A stretch of 64,000 bases of DNA from Parus major. Its lineage: Eukaryota; Chordata; Aves; Passeriformes; Paridae. The notes under the pieces are model-generated. The model was not told the origin of the DNA and ran no database searches. It saw only the letters and a program-made list of their open reading frames with translations. Shown here in pieces: positions 11,791 through 23,518 of the stretch (positions are counted from its first letter, which is position 1; each line of letters begins with the position of its first letter). The DNA lies in contig NC_031770.1 in assembly GCF_001522545.3 (NCBI RefSeq), positions 26,755,625-26,819,624 of the forward strand. Reading direction: 5' to 3'. The translations under genes and the position numbers were made by a program.

Positions 11791-12462
11791 TTGCTGCAAG
11801 TGGCAAACTTTACAAAACTTTCTTTGTGGTCCAAACATAGTCAGAAGCCTGTGCAAGGCTCCACTGTCTTTACTGATGGTTCAGGGAGGACTGGAAAGGC
11901 CATTGCTACCTGGAAGGAAGGATCTGAGTGGCAAGTTTTGGAGAGTTGTGAGACTGGGTCAGCCGAATTGGTGGAATTACAGGCTGCTGTCATGGCATTT
12001 CAGAAGTTTTCCCAGGAACCTTTCAATTTGGTCATGGATTCTGCCTATGTGGCCAGTATAGCCCAGAGGTTGGGTCATTCAGTCTTGAAGGAGGTCAGTA
12101 ATCCTGCCTTGTTTCATTTACTGAAGGCCCTGTGGAATGCCATTCAGGCCCGGGTATATCCATATTACGTTCTGCATGTGAAGACTCACACCAGTTTACC
12201 GGGGTTTATTGCAGAAGGTAACACGAGGGCTGATAAATTGGCTAACCCTGCCTGGGTGGCACCTCAGCCTGATACGCTCAGCCAGGCCAAAGCATCACAT
12301 GGATTCTTCCATCAGAATGCACGTACTTTGCAGAAACAGTTTCAGCTGATGTCAGCTGAGGCCCATGACATTGTTGAGTCTTGTGACGACTGTCATGCAC
12401 TTGCTGTGCCTTTGCCGGCAGGGGTAAACCCCAGGGGCCTTCGGGCCTTAGAGCTTTGGTAG
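11791..12462 (+). pseudogene. pol: RNase H and integrase zinc-binding domain
   Basis: A 223-codon open stretch. RNase H acidic residues are all visible: Asp in VFTDGSG (codon 11875-11877), Glu in AELVELQAAV, Asp in LVMDSAYV, Asp in GNTRADKLAN. The integrase N-terminal HHCC motif follows as SHGFFHQ and SCDDC. The frame ends at TAG 12460-12462, just before the integrase core. The sequence continues in the same frame beyond, so this is a point nonsense change rather than the natural end. No start codon is needed because pol is made by frameshifting. Confidence 0.85.
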
Positions 12463-13227
12463 ACAGATGTCACTCAAGTTGCCAAGTTTGGCCGCCTTTG
12501 GTACGTGCATGTCAGTGTGGATACCTTCTCCTCTGCCATGTGGGCTTCTGCTCATGTGGGAGAAAAAGCCTGCGATGTCATTGCCCACTGGAGGCAGGCC
12601 TTTGCTGTCTTGGGCGTGCCTTCTGCTGTGAAGACCACTAATGGTCCTGCTTACACCTCTCAGAAGGTGCGGCAGTTCCTCCAGTTGTGGGGTGTGTCAC
12701 ACAAGTTTGGTATCCCTCATTCTCTGACAGGTCAGGCTATTGTAGAACATGCTCACGGTACGCTGAAGCGAGTTCTGCAGAAGCAGAAACAGGGAATGCA
12801 GGGGGAGACCCCGCACAGTCGGCTGGGGAAAGCTTTATATATCCTCAGTCACCTCATGGTTCCACAGAACTCCAGTAACCCGGTCCTGTTGAATCATCAC
12901 CTTTCTTTGTGGGCTTCAGATGAGACGCCTCAGCCTCAGGCAAAAGTTAGAGTGAGGAATCAGGTCACAAAACAGTGGGAAGGTCCCTATGACCTCATTG
13001 CTTCGGGGCGCAGGTATGCTTGTGTATCCACAGATACTGGGGTACGCTGGGTACCTGCGAAGTGTGTTTGTCCTGACCCGCAACCGCAGAGGCAGCATTT
13101 GACCGGTGAGCGGGCTGGAGGCCGTGACCAAATTGGAAGTCATTGGATGGGTGGGCCATCGGATGAGGACTCAGATGCAGATGATGTGGGTGCTCACACT
13201 GATCGCCCATCCACAAGCAGGTGTTGA
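12463..13227 (+). pseudogene. pol: Integrase catalytic core and C-terminal domain
   Basis: The core follows the stop directly. The first catalytic Asp sits in TDVT right after the stop codon. The second should be in the KTDNGPAYTS-type motif, but here reads KTTNGPAYTS with Thr encoded by ACT at 12637-12639. The Glu is present in GQAIVEHAHGT (12745-12747). The C-terminal part keeps basic residues and a KQWEGPYDLI block like the DNA-binding domain. With one of three metal ligands missing, the domain could not join strands. No env frame follows. Confidence 0.85.
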
Positions 13228-13308
13228 TGTTGGACATTTGTTTCATTTTTTTTTTGTTTGTTTGTTTTGTTGTTGTTGTTGTTTTTTTGGGGTTTTTTTT
13301 TGTAATAA

Positions 13309-13348
13309 CGAAAGGGTGAGATATCACCCTGAAATTACAGCCTTCTGA
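13309..13348 (+). repeat. Duplicate of the polypurine tract and LTR edge
   Basis: AAAGGGTGAGATATCACCCTG and the bases after it resemble the junction at 13450-13484, where the purine tract meets the 3' LTR. The copy lies about 141 bases upstream of the real junction and is imperfect. Confidence 0.7.
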
Positions 13349-13446
13349 TTGTATGGAGTATTGTATTTTTCTATTATTTATCCTTTTGATTGTTTAGAAT
13401 GTTGCTAGTTTCTTTGTTCATTTTTCTTTTTCTTTTTGTTTAAACC

Positions 13447-13459
13447 AAAAAGGGTGAGA
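13447..13459 (+). promoter_or_regulatory. Polypurine tract
   Basis: AAAAAGGGTGAGA ends one base before the 3' LTR. It is the expected plus-strand primer site, interrupted by one T. Confidence 0.75.
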
Positions 13460-13739
13460 TGTCGCCCTGAAAACTCAGCTTCTGAGCTTGCTGACATAGT
13501 TTTTTAAGACTTTCCCAGGACAGTAACTGTAAACATAGAAATAGGTATACATTAATTCTGTTACACGTCTTGTGATGGGCATCTCTCATGGCCAGTGCAG
13601 TGAGAAAGTGTTATCCTGACCATCCAATCCCTGGCCATGGTCAGAAACCTATAAATCCTGGGAGGAAAACTAAACTTTCTCTTCCTTTCACCACACCTTG
13701 ACCTGTGTCCATGTGATGTAGTCATCTTCAGCGGCAACA
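13460..13739 (+). repeat. 3' LTR of the class II provirus
   Basis: A 280-bp copy of the 5' LTR, beginning TGTCGCCCTGAAA and ending GGCAACA. It is followed at 13740-13745 by CTCTCT, the right-hand target duplication. Confidence 0.93.
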
Positions 13740-13745
13740 CTCTCT

Positions 13746-15441
13746 AACAGTTTTTGGGAGCTGTGTAGTTCCAGCCAAAGTAAACTATGGTAATACAAAA
13801 GCACTAAAACTACAAAGGTGAGCCATGAGCCCATTAATGCTGCCAGGAGAAAAGAAAATAATTAGCAAAGTCTATGATGGGCAGAGACAGCTAAACCAAA
13901 TTCCACCTCTGTGAAGATAAATGTGCTGCCAACACCAAGAGCCTACAATATTATGGCCTTTAAAAAACATGTATTTCATAAAAATGAAAAATAAACTGAA
14001 GAAGCTGCTGGTGAAACTGTTGAGAAGCTAGACTGTTCATTTATACACTAACATCACACAGGGTTTGCCAGCTCAGCCAGGAGGCAGAGCTGACAGGACT
14101 TCCATGATTTTCTTTTCATACAAACCTGCACTAAAGCTGGTAGCCATGGGGAATGCCTACTGAAGAACATGATTTTTTGTTTCTTGTCAGAATTTTTTTT
14201 ATAGTATTACAATTGCCTTTGGTGACAGCCCTGACCATCAGCAGTGGTCACAGCATTAATATTTGCCACTGCAAGGTATGGAACTGTGTGGAAGAGCCCA
14301 GCCAGGGAAACAGCTGTGCTGGTGGAATATGGGCAGAAGAAGGGGAGAGCAGATCATCAACCTTTGAGGTGGGGAGAGTTGTTTTAAGTAGGTACATCTC
14401 GCCAAAGCTGGGGGCAACAGAAAAGTTGTGGGAAACAAGCAGTGTGGCACTGTGCAATACTGAGTGTGTGGATTCACCATGCCTGCCTGCAGGGCCCATG
14501 GCTTTTCATGCAGTAGCAGGGATCAGGAACACAGTGGCTGCAATGCTGCTCTGACAAGCCATGATAAATGCTAGCTTTGTTAGTGTGTGTGGCAAGTTAC
14601 CAGGAGCTCAGCAAATTCCTGTGCCTGGAGAGCCTCACACTGGGAAGAAAAAATGAGCTGTGAATAATGATAATAACAGGATTCAATGAAGCAGATGTAA
14701 TCCACATTTCTTCAGCTGATCCTGGCTTGCAGCACCAACTCTGCTTGACAAAATTATATTCACAGGGATCTTTTCAGAAGTTGGTTTCAACAACTGAGCT
14801 ATGGTGTGGCTCAGGCTAGTCTAGAGCTATAATACAGGATTTTTTTTCTTGGAAGTCATATTTACAGAGTACTCAAGTGAAGCAAGTACCTTGAAATATT
14901 GTCCACACGAATTAGTAGTTTGAGGAGAGGTTTCCCACTCATTTTTAACACTGCTGAGTTAATTTTTTCTCTTTTAGCTTACCGTCAAAAAGCCTGGGTA
15001 ATGCTGAGCTTCATGCAAATATGTATCTTTAGCAAGCACATAGGAGCCTGAGAATAGCAAATATTGACCCTCTTCCGTGTCAACAGAATAGGAAGTGCAA
15101 AACTGGCCTTGGGCAGATCAAATTTCATTTTCAAAAGCAACATTTGGTGTATTCTTTCTGCTTTCAGCGCAACTTGGTATGTTGATGCTAAGAGGCTGAA
15201 ATCCTTCCTCTGCAGTTTGCCTTTGTGTGAGACATTGGTAGCAAGTCAAATTCTCTGGGATGCTCAGGATCCAGACAGGCACCATACATATTTCTTCTTC
15301 TGACCCACAATGCTATCTCTCAAGCTATCTCCTACAACTCAGTTGAGACACCCTCCTGTACTCTTCAGATAACCTGGAAAACACCCTGCAGGGCTTGAGC
15401 ACTTCTGAAGGTAAGCTTTCACATCTACAGTTTTCAGTTCC
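13746..15441. other. Unannotated DNA
   Basis: No coding block or repeat end recognised. The reading frame at 14153-14554 has no known domain. Confidence 0.5.
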
Positions 15442-15447
15442 ACTACA

Positions 15448-15820
15448 TGTCGCTTCTATTGGGAACGGCGAGAAGAACGACACAGACTCTCTGGGTGTTG
15501 AACTGGAGAATTTCTCTTGGTTTATTACCTCAGATCTTTTTTATAGACCGATACATGAAAGTACAGAAAAGAAAAACCCTTATTGGTTAGTAAACTAACA
15601 CATCACCATCATTGGTCAGTGGGGTACACCACGCCTCGACCTTCTTTTGCAAGAGAACAAGGAACAGACAAACCACCTGCAAGGCTGTTTTCTGTCTCTG
15701 AGGATTGTTTTAATTCTTCTTTATGATTTCCCAGGCCACTTTCTCAGGTGAGACTGAGAAAGTTATGTGGCCTACTATTCCACAGGCACTATGCTGCCTG
15801 CTTCAGAGTTAGCATCCATA
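15448..15820 (-). mobile_element. Solo LTR, antisense, 6-bp TSD
   Basis: On the minus strand the block ends in AGAAGCGACA, and a 6-bp repeat ACTACA flanks it (15442-15447 and 15821-15826). Minus-strand signals are in order: ATTGG-type CCAAT boxes, TATAAAA (near 15537-15545), then AATAAA (TTTATT at 15521-15526) with a 73-base U5. The minus-strand start reads TATGG instead of TG, so the terminal dinucleotide has mutated or the boundary is off by one or two bases. Confidence 0.72.
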
Positions 15821-15826
15821 ACTACA

Positions 15827-18800
15827 CTTCACTATTCTTTTTGGACAAGAAATGGATGCTGTTTGTGTTGAAAATCACTGTTATTTCAGTTAGACCAAAG
15901 TAAAATGTAAGCAGAAGTAGTTATTTACAGCATGCACAGTAGGAAATCAGTCACAGTTATTTGTGTGAGTCTTAAGTGGAAAAAACCAGGCACACATGCC
16001 TGGACCTTTGAGAATTAATCTTGTTGTGGCACCTGGCTGGTGCTCTCCTGACTCATCTCTTGCCTTCCTTCATCAACTGTGGCCACAGGTCTCCAACAAT
16101 TTGGCCTGGCATTAACTGTCACCACAAAGAACAATCCTACCCACAGAGTCCTATCCTTCCACCTCCTCCTTCTCCCTGGTGGCCTTGGACATGCTGTGGG
16201 GTCATGTACTGGTGGGGGCTAGACCACCCAACCATTTTGAGATTTACCTTTATTTTCTTTTGTTGTTGTGAATTTATCTTTCGCTGGATCACTTCTTTCA
16301 CCTTCTGGACTGTGAAGATGCAAGAATACTTGGGGCAATACCAGCAAAGGGGCAGGTGAGGGGTAGGAATGCAAAGTGTCTGCTGGGCTGGGGTGATTTA
16401 AGGTCTCTGAAATTGTGGCCTCACAGTGTTTCTGCCTGAAGCATCTCCACGTTTGAAGCCAAATATTTGGTGTCAATCTATCAGCAGAGATATTTGATAC
16501 AGTTGCCTAAATTAGTTAGATGTGTGTAATCCCTGACTGGCTCTTGATGGAGGAAAGATGTGACAGTGATTAGCCACTTCGGGACAGCTTTCATTTGAAG
16601 AAAGATGGATATGATGTGATAGTTGGAAATCTCAGAGGTGTGGGAACCGTCCACTGCGCAAGGTTCAAACTAAATATGGGGCTTGAACTCTCTGTCAAAC
16701 TTCAGAGACCTTCTCTTCCAAATAAATCTGAAGCCCATTAGCAACTGCTACACATAAAAGTTAGCAGTTATACTCCCGTCTGTTGGGCAGTAGATGTACA
16801 ACATGGGCATTAAATCCCTGCAAGATATAAGCTACACTTCACCATATGTTATTTAATTGCCAGTCACTGACCAGCACACCTTTGTTCACTTTGTTTTCCT
16901 ACTGGACAAAAGCACTGCATTGGTTTTTACTATGTAACTGTAAAAGGTCAAGGCAGGTTATTTTTCTACATCATCTTTTCAAGGGTAGCTGAAGCCACAT
17001 GGGCTCCTAAAACTTGTTCTGGGGAAAATCTGGTAAATCTGTTTTAATTTTTTTGCCATCTAGACATATCCCACCAACATCATAATCAAGATTTGACAGT
17101 GAAGCCTAAGAAATTAGATATGGACCAAAATTTTTTAATGTGAAAATATAGGTACTTTGAACCTGAAAGACAAAGAAATACTATGAGTAGTGTGAAGATG
17201 CAATTTTCCTCTAATTTCACTCAAAGTAATTTACCACATTAATTTTTTTGGTCAGAAAGAGAGTTGCCCTAGCATTTTGTTCAAATGTATTGGATTCACA
17301 GAGACCAGCAGGAAAGATCTGGGGAGATGTTTTTCAGGAATCACAGTCACCAAGAGACTTGTTCAGGTTTGCAACAAATTAGCAGACACACAGGTCTGCT
17401 CTGTTTCCCCAAAGCGGGAAGGCTGGGCAGCCAGTGGAGTGACGGCTGTATATAAGTCAATGTGATTCTGAGATATAAACTAGGAATGACCTCTCAACAA
17501 CTGCATTTTAGGCACAGGGAGACAAATACATCTCAGTCATGTGTGTATTGTTGCGGCTTTGAAAAATAAATATGAAACACCCAGAGCACATGAAATGGAA
17601 GAAGAGGTTTCAAGAGAACCAGTTTCACCTGGAAATATATTGCCCAGCAGCCCAAGACTCAAGTCAGTTCAAGTGGCATAAGGATGCTGCTGTATGAAAG
17701 AAATAGTAAGAAGAAAATCAGGAAAGTCACAGGAAATGAAATAAAAATTCTGGTGAAGGCATAATCCATGTTGCTGTAGCATAAAAAAATGAGAATGGAG
17801 TATTGAAGAAAAAGCCCTTGTTTTTTCCTTTCTTTGCAAAGGTTCAGCTAATGAGTGACTCAGCCTTATATAAGAAAAGTCTTGCTGGGGCATATGTGAG
17901 TCACTACAACAGATCTTCTGACTTTCCTTGGGACTCTTCGTTACAGGATCCTTGTACTGGGAAAAGGAAAGGGATAGGGAAAAACTTGCATCAGTATTCA
18001 TATAGCTATGAATACAGATGAGATTATGCAACTGCAAGGAGATTACATTTGTCTCCCCTTGCATAAACAGGTGGTAAGAACACTTACAAGGCAGTCTTCA
18101 CAGAAGAAGTAAACTGTCAGACTGGTAAAAAAAGACCAGAAACACTATAGACATGAGATTTGAAGGTAGGAGAACTAGACAGGGACTTTCATTGCTTCAG
18201 CCTTTTGGAAAAGCACTGACTCTGCAGCTGTCCAGTGTATGATGCACACAGAGATCAGGTGTGATGGGGGATGTATTCCCCAAGTGAGCAGATATTTGCT
18301 GGGTAACCTTTGCATACTGCTGGAATAGCCACCTGTGCCTGAAAGCTGGGTAGTAAAACTAATGCTCCCAGTCCAGGCATATCTTACAAGGCCAAGGCAG
18401 ACATGGAATTTATATTGCTTTTGAGGCTTGTTTGTCTTTCTGAAAGGTTTGTTAGGTGACAACCCCCTTGTTTATTTTTGTTCTGGTGCTCTTTCAGATT
18501 TCCTTTCCAGTCCCTACATTTAGGATTTGAAATACCTCTTTATGTTGGAAGATAATTTTAAAAAACTGATTGAGCCACAGCTGAGCCATTATCTGAAGTT
18601 TGTAGGTAAAAGAAAAACAAAGCCCATCCCAAGAAGCCAAAAAAGAAGGGGACATTAAGGGTGTCTCCTAACTGTCCAGCTGACACAAACCTATTAGCTT
18701 TGAATCAGGTGATTCCCATTTATTTTAATGTGAATTGTATTTAATTAATTAATAGGCGTTACTTTTATGTTTCAAAGTTGATGCCAAGTTTTACTTGTTT

Positions 18801-21800
18801 TCTACTGAAAATTACAGTCTCCTAGGGCCAAATGGCCAGTGCTGTTGTCCTTTCCTGCCTCTCATATTAAATATGATAGTCTTATTCTTCCAGGAGAGCT
18901 AACCACACCCATAATGAGCACTTCTCAGAATCAGTCCTGCCAGGACCCTGCACTCTGCAAAAATCACCTCAAATTAAAATTCCTTGTCAGAAAACAGCTC
19001 TGGAAAGGTAACACCAAATCCATGTGTTATGAAGATAAATGCCTGGCAACAAAATTGAGTCCAGTGGTCAACTGGAAAGTATAGCTCAGAGGATCCTGGA
19101 GTGTACTCGCTCTTAATTTTCACTTGCTTTCTAACTCTGAAGAACAGATGAAAATGTTACTGGTAAAACTAAGTTCCTAGAGAGAAACTCAAATTCCAGA
19201 TGACTGATGCCACCCAGGCACCAGCTGTGAGGAGGTAATAAAATCTGCTTTTGAAAAGAAATAGGTAGTGCCACACTGCTATTTCTGCACTTGGGGTTGT
19301 CTGTTTTTTGTCTGTTGTTTGTCTGTTGAATTCAGTTGGTTTTAAGGGCTACACACATCCAGGGACTGCACAGTCCCTAGCATGAGTATCCTCACCCTGA
19401 TTGCCATCAGACTATGTAGTGTGTACTGAAAGAAAAGTTATTTTGGTAGAAGTGAAACTTTTATCAAGCAATGCCAAGGAGTCATTTGGGTGGTGGATAT
19501 GTTTTCCCTAGAGGCAAGAGATCACAACACTTCAAGAGAATCCATAGCAACCTCTGCAAGGCGAGAGACTGTCTTATCCAAATTTTACCTCATTTTAAAC
19601 AACTGCAGTTGCCTTTTTTTTTATATTGACAAACTGTATTAACCATGATGCATAGGGACATCCTCTCCAGGTATTAGTTGACAGAAGGAAGGAGCAGGGA
19701 AGGGGAAGACTGGGGACCAGGAAGGAGCTGTTTTTAAAGAAGCACCTGGCTGTGTCCTGAGAGGGTGTATGGGGAGGCAGGGAAGGAAAATGAACTGTGT
19801 TGGCTGTGGCACAGGGGAGAGGAGGCAGCAGAAACTCAGAGCACAGCACAGAGACTGAATGAATGGCTGTGATTTCCATACATGGATTTTTCAAAGGCTG
19901 ACTTGTTCAGGATCAACAGCTTCTTTCTGGACATCAGGCATCAGAAAGAGCCAGGCATTCATGTCCCCCTCAGTTAATAAATGGTTTGGGATAGCCTTTA
20001 TACAGACATAATGGTTTGTTCCTGATGCTACTGAACTGGAAGGGGGTGTGTTTTGGCGCTGAGTCTCCCAAGTTTTGGACCTGCACATCCAGATCTGTGA
20101 GCCACACTCCCAGTGCCAGCTGTACACTACTGTGCTAAGGCTGTTGCATCCTGAACCCTGTGTGCAAGTGCCTGGTGAAACAGGTGGTGATGGAAGAGGC
20201 GACTGCAACAGCTAAGCATGCATGCTTCTGTGCAATTACAGATGAATGGGTTTCTCCTTTGTGTCAAGCAGAACTCAGCAGTAGGAAACCACATCTCTCC
20301 AAGTTCCTAGATTTGCAAATGTTAGGTTGTACCAGACTGTTCACATTGGAAAGGTATTGAAGGCATAGGACAGGCTCTGAAAGAAAAACAGAAGAGATAA
20401 ATGGAATTGTGAGGTTCCTATGGTGCTCCTGCTGCTGTTGTCACAGAAGGATAAACTAGCTACTGCTTGAAAGGACAGATTTCTGCCCCCTGACAAGGTC
20501 ATATGGAGCCTGAAAAAAGTGAGATTTTGAAGAATTACGCATCATATAGAGTAGAATTTGCCCTGTTGTTCTTTTAAAAATAGTTTTCTTTGTTGTTTCC
20601 TAAAATAAATAATTCTAGTGTTTTTGACAGAAAACTGCCTTTCTATTTTGACCCTATACTGGCAAGCATAGATTTGTGCCCCCTGCCCTGCATCCATTTG
20701 CTGGGGTGTTTTCTGAAAAAAAAGAAGTTTTTAACTTTTGTTTTTCATTTGTAAGTCTAAGCCTATTAATTTAATTTCAATTAAATGTTTCAGACTGACC
20801 TGAAATAATGTCTAGATTGTCTTGAATTGTTTAGAAAAAAATATTTTCTGTTTATCTCACCTTTGTGTTTGGTTGAAAACTTAAAGCTATCAGTATTTTC
20901 CAACTTGAAGTGAAAATGAGCAAATATTCCTTAGCCACTGGGTGAGATCTGTAACTGGCTTGGAGCATTATAATCCTGGTGAAGTCAAAGGAATCAGTCT
21001 GATTTATACCAGATGGTTATCTGGACCTGCAAGGGAAACAAAATCAGTATCACAGATTAAATTTATCATAAGTACATGAAGACCTGTTTGCATTGCTAAG
21101 ATTACATCTGTGGTTCCTCAGAGATAAATTCTGTCCAAGTCTCCAATGTTGTTACCTTCATGCTGCAGACTGTGCTTCAAACCAGCAATAAAATCCCAGG
21201 AGGTTTTTGTTGAAGCAATACTTTTGGCTTTTGGGCCCAAGATTTGCACCAGTGTTTATGTGACCCTGGATTTTAAGTACTTTGCTGTCATCTGCTCATT
21301 GTGAGTATTTGTGCCAGAAATGAGTATGAAGATCAGAATTAATCAAAATGGATGGGAAGATAATTGTTTTGGTTGATTATTTTTTGGAGAGTGGATACAA
21401 TAATAAAGAAAAATAATTGGGCTTTGCCAAATAAAGCTTATATAACAGGGATAATTTCTTTTGACATGGGTGGGAACAAACTGTGGGGAAAGATTTCCTG
21501 AGACATTGCATTGCATAGGTGAGGAAACTTGCAGCTTGAAAAATGAAACCCGTGATTTATGAGCATAAAGGACTTCAAGTCAATATTTTGTTCCCCTCAA
21601 TTATTCAGTAATGACTTTGACAGTTCCTCTGAGTTTGAAGATGTGCAGGTTTTTGGGCTGGCAGGATATAATGTACTAGCTGATTTCCAAAGCTGTCACT
21701 GATCTTCGATTTATATCTTATATTTTCTTTTTTGGACTACCTTTTGGACATCAAAGCCTGCCTTGGCTCTGAATGCAGTAGTCTCTTTCCAGCATAATTC

Positions 21801-23123
21801 CAGGATGGCTTGTCCTCCATCATCTGAAAGAAGCTGCAGATTTCCTTCTGTCTTGCCCTGTTATGAGTGCATTTTAAAACCAAAAAGGACACTAGAATTG
21901 TGTTTGAACCTTATGCTGAGCCACATGTTGAGCTCCAAGCACTCTTCCCAAACTTACTTTAAATCTATGTTTTTAGCAGATGAAGCATCAAATTTGTGTC
22001 ACTCACCATTCATTGCTAATGTTGAAAATGGTCTTTGCCTGTTTGAAAAGCATGAGCATTTCTTTCACTGTAGCATTCTGCCCTTTTTCTGGCTCTAAGT
22101 TATTTGCATACTTGAAATAATTTAAAATTATGAGCACAGTGGAAACTGTCTAGGATGTATAAATTGCAGTGAATTATTTCAAATTAGAGAAGAAAGTGAA
22201 GAATGATGACTCAGCTGTAGTATCAGCATGATCTCCATACATCTGTCTGAATTTCATGGACACATCCCTTCATAAACACAAAGTCCTGTGCTGTACCAAG
22301 GCTTTCCTATTGCTTCCCCTCCAAGGAGCAAAGTAAAATCTCTTTTAGCAGGGTCACAGGGAAGGATCCTAGTGGTTTCAGGCACCCATGTGCAAATCAA
22401 ATTTGCCTGTCTCCCAGGGAGATCCTGGTGCAAAAAGTACTAACTAGCATAGTTATAGCACATAGATATTTTGCTGTCATAGAAAAGTGTGTGAATAGTT
22501 TTAAGGACAATTTTATTTAAAAATTTTGGAACTTTTTTTGTTGAAGTCAATGACAACTTTTTGAAGCGCACAGCGAAAGACAGAAGGATTTGGGGACTTT
22601 TTGTCAATGCTGTTCCTGCAGTTCTGTGGTTTCCTTAATCCTAGGGAATAACAGATCCAGCTGGCATAAATATCCTTCTCCAGGTTTTTTTTTTTTTTTT
22701 TTCTTCCCCATTTCCTCATTTCTCTATACCACCAATATACATTGTATAGATTGAATAATGAGATTTTGCTAGGGCAGAGCATGAAGGGCAGCTCTACAGG
22801 TTTTGGGATTATTTAGCATGAAGATGTTATCAGGACATGTTTTTAAAGAAAAAGTGTTTTCTTCACAGGCCTGGTACATAAAGAAGAGCTTTGTCAGGGA
22901 GCTTTTGGGATGGCCCATCTCTGATGGCACCAGGCTCCTCTCTTGCTCACTGACACCTCCTGTTTTCCTTTCCAACATCTGAGAGCCTTCTAAGTAGATT
23001 TGGGTTCTTCTGAACAACCAGAGAATTTTCAGTTGCTGCTACATAAACTTGACAGCCATTTTCATGCTCTTCCTGAATAGTTACTGTTGCATTCTACAGC
23101 CAGGATCATGTCCAGAGAAGCTA
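15827..23123. other. Unannotated DNA
   Basis: Seven kilobases without a supported gene. A poly-T run lies at 22687-22702. The CT-rich stretch around 16021-16380 has some LTR-like look, but I could not find matching ends. Confidence 0.5.
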
Positions 23124-23130
23124 CAGTTAC

Positions 23131-23512
23131 TGGGAACCAGCATGGGACAGGAACGAGATGGGCTTCTGCTCATGAAATGATTTATTCAGCATGGGAACAA
23201 ACTCAGATCCAGAACAGAGAGCCCTGAACAAAGGCAGGGTGATGGGTTTTGAGGGACAGAACTAGGGTGGAATTCAGGGTTAGGGACTACTAGGAACACA
23301 GCAAGGGAGAAACCCCAGGGGCTCAAACCCAACCCCAGAACTCCTGGGCCGCCCCCCTCAAGGGGTCTGGGGTAGGGCAACTCATCCAGGGCTCACAGGG
23401 TCCTGCCTGCAAAGCAAAAGTTCAGGATTCACACTAGCTGGGTTTTACAGCCATGCCTCCACTTCAACAATGCTTATCTGAAACAAAATCTTTGCCTCCC
23501 TGAGGCACATCA
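23131..23512 (-). mobile_element. Solo LTR, antisense, 6-bp TSD
   Basis: A block of about 382 bp flanked by CAGTTA (23124-23129 and 23513-23518), with one unmatched C at 23130. On the minus strand it starts TGATGTGCC, has a C-rich U3 and an AATAAA (TTTATT at 23181-23186) about 50 bases before the end at GGTTCCCA. The order of signals and the 6-bp duplication fit a class II solo LTR. Confidence 0.75.
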
Positions 23513-23518
23513 CAGTTA

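Larger units (their letters stand above)
8490..13739 (+). mobile_element. Class II (ERVK-like) endogenous retrovirus, env-less, defective
   Basis: A 5.25-kb provirus with paired LTRs (8490-8763 and 13460-13739), a 6-bp TSD, a tRNA-Trp-type primer site and a purine tract before the 3' LTR. Internal order is matrix remnant, proline- and GC-rich region, dUTPase-like domain, protease remnant, reverse transcriptase remnant, RNase H, then integrase. This is the class II (beta-like) arrangement. No env reading frame fits between the integrase end (13227) and the 3' LTR. Capsid motifs are not visible. By eye the two LTRs differ at roughly 15 places over about 275 bases plus small gaps, so the insertion is not recent. 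Frameshifts, stops and deletions in every domain make it incapable of expressing its enzymes. Confidence 0.92.

Noticed and set aside
13228..13459. Search for env between integrase and 3' LTR
   Set aside because: Only 230 bases of T-rich, repeat-like DNA remain, with no surface or transmembrane motif.
16021..16380. CT-rich block as a further LTR
   Set aside because: It has some U5-like wording, but I found neither TG/CA ends nor a flanking duplication.
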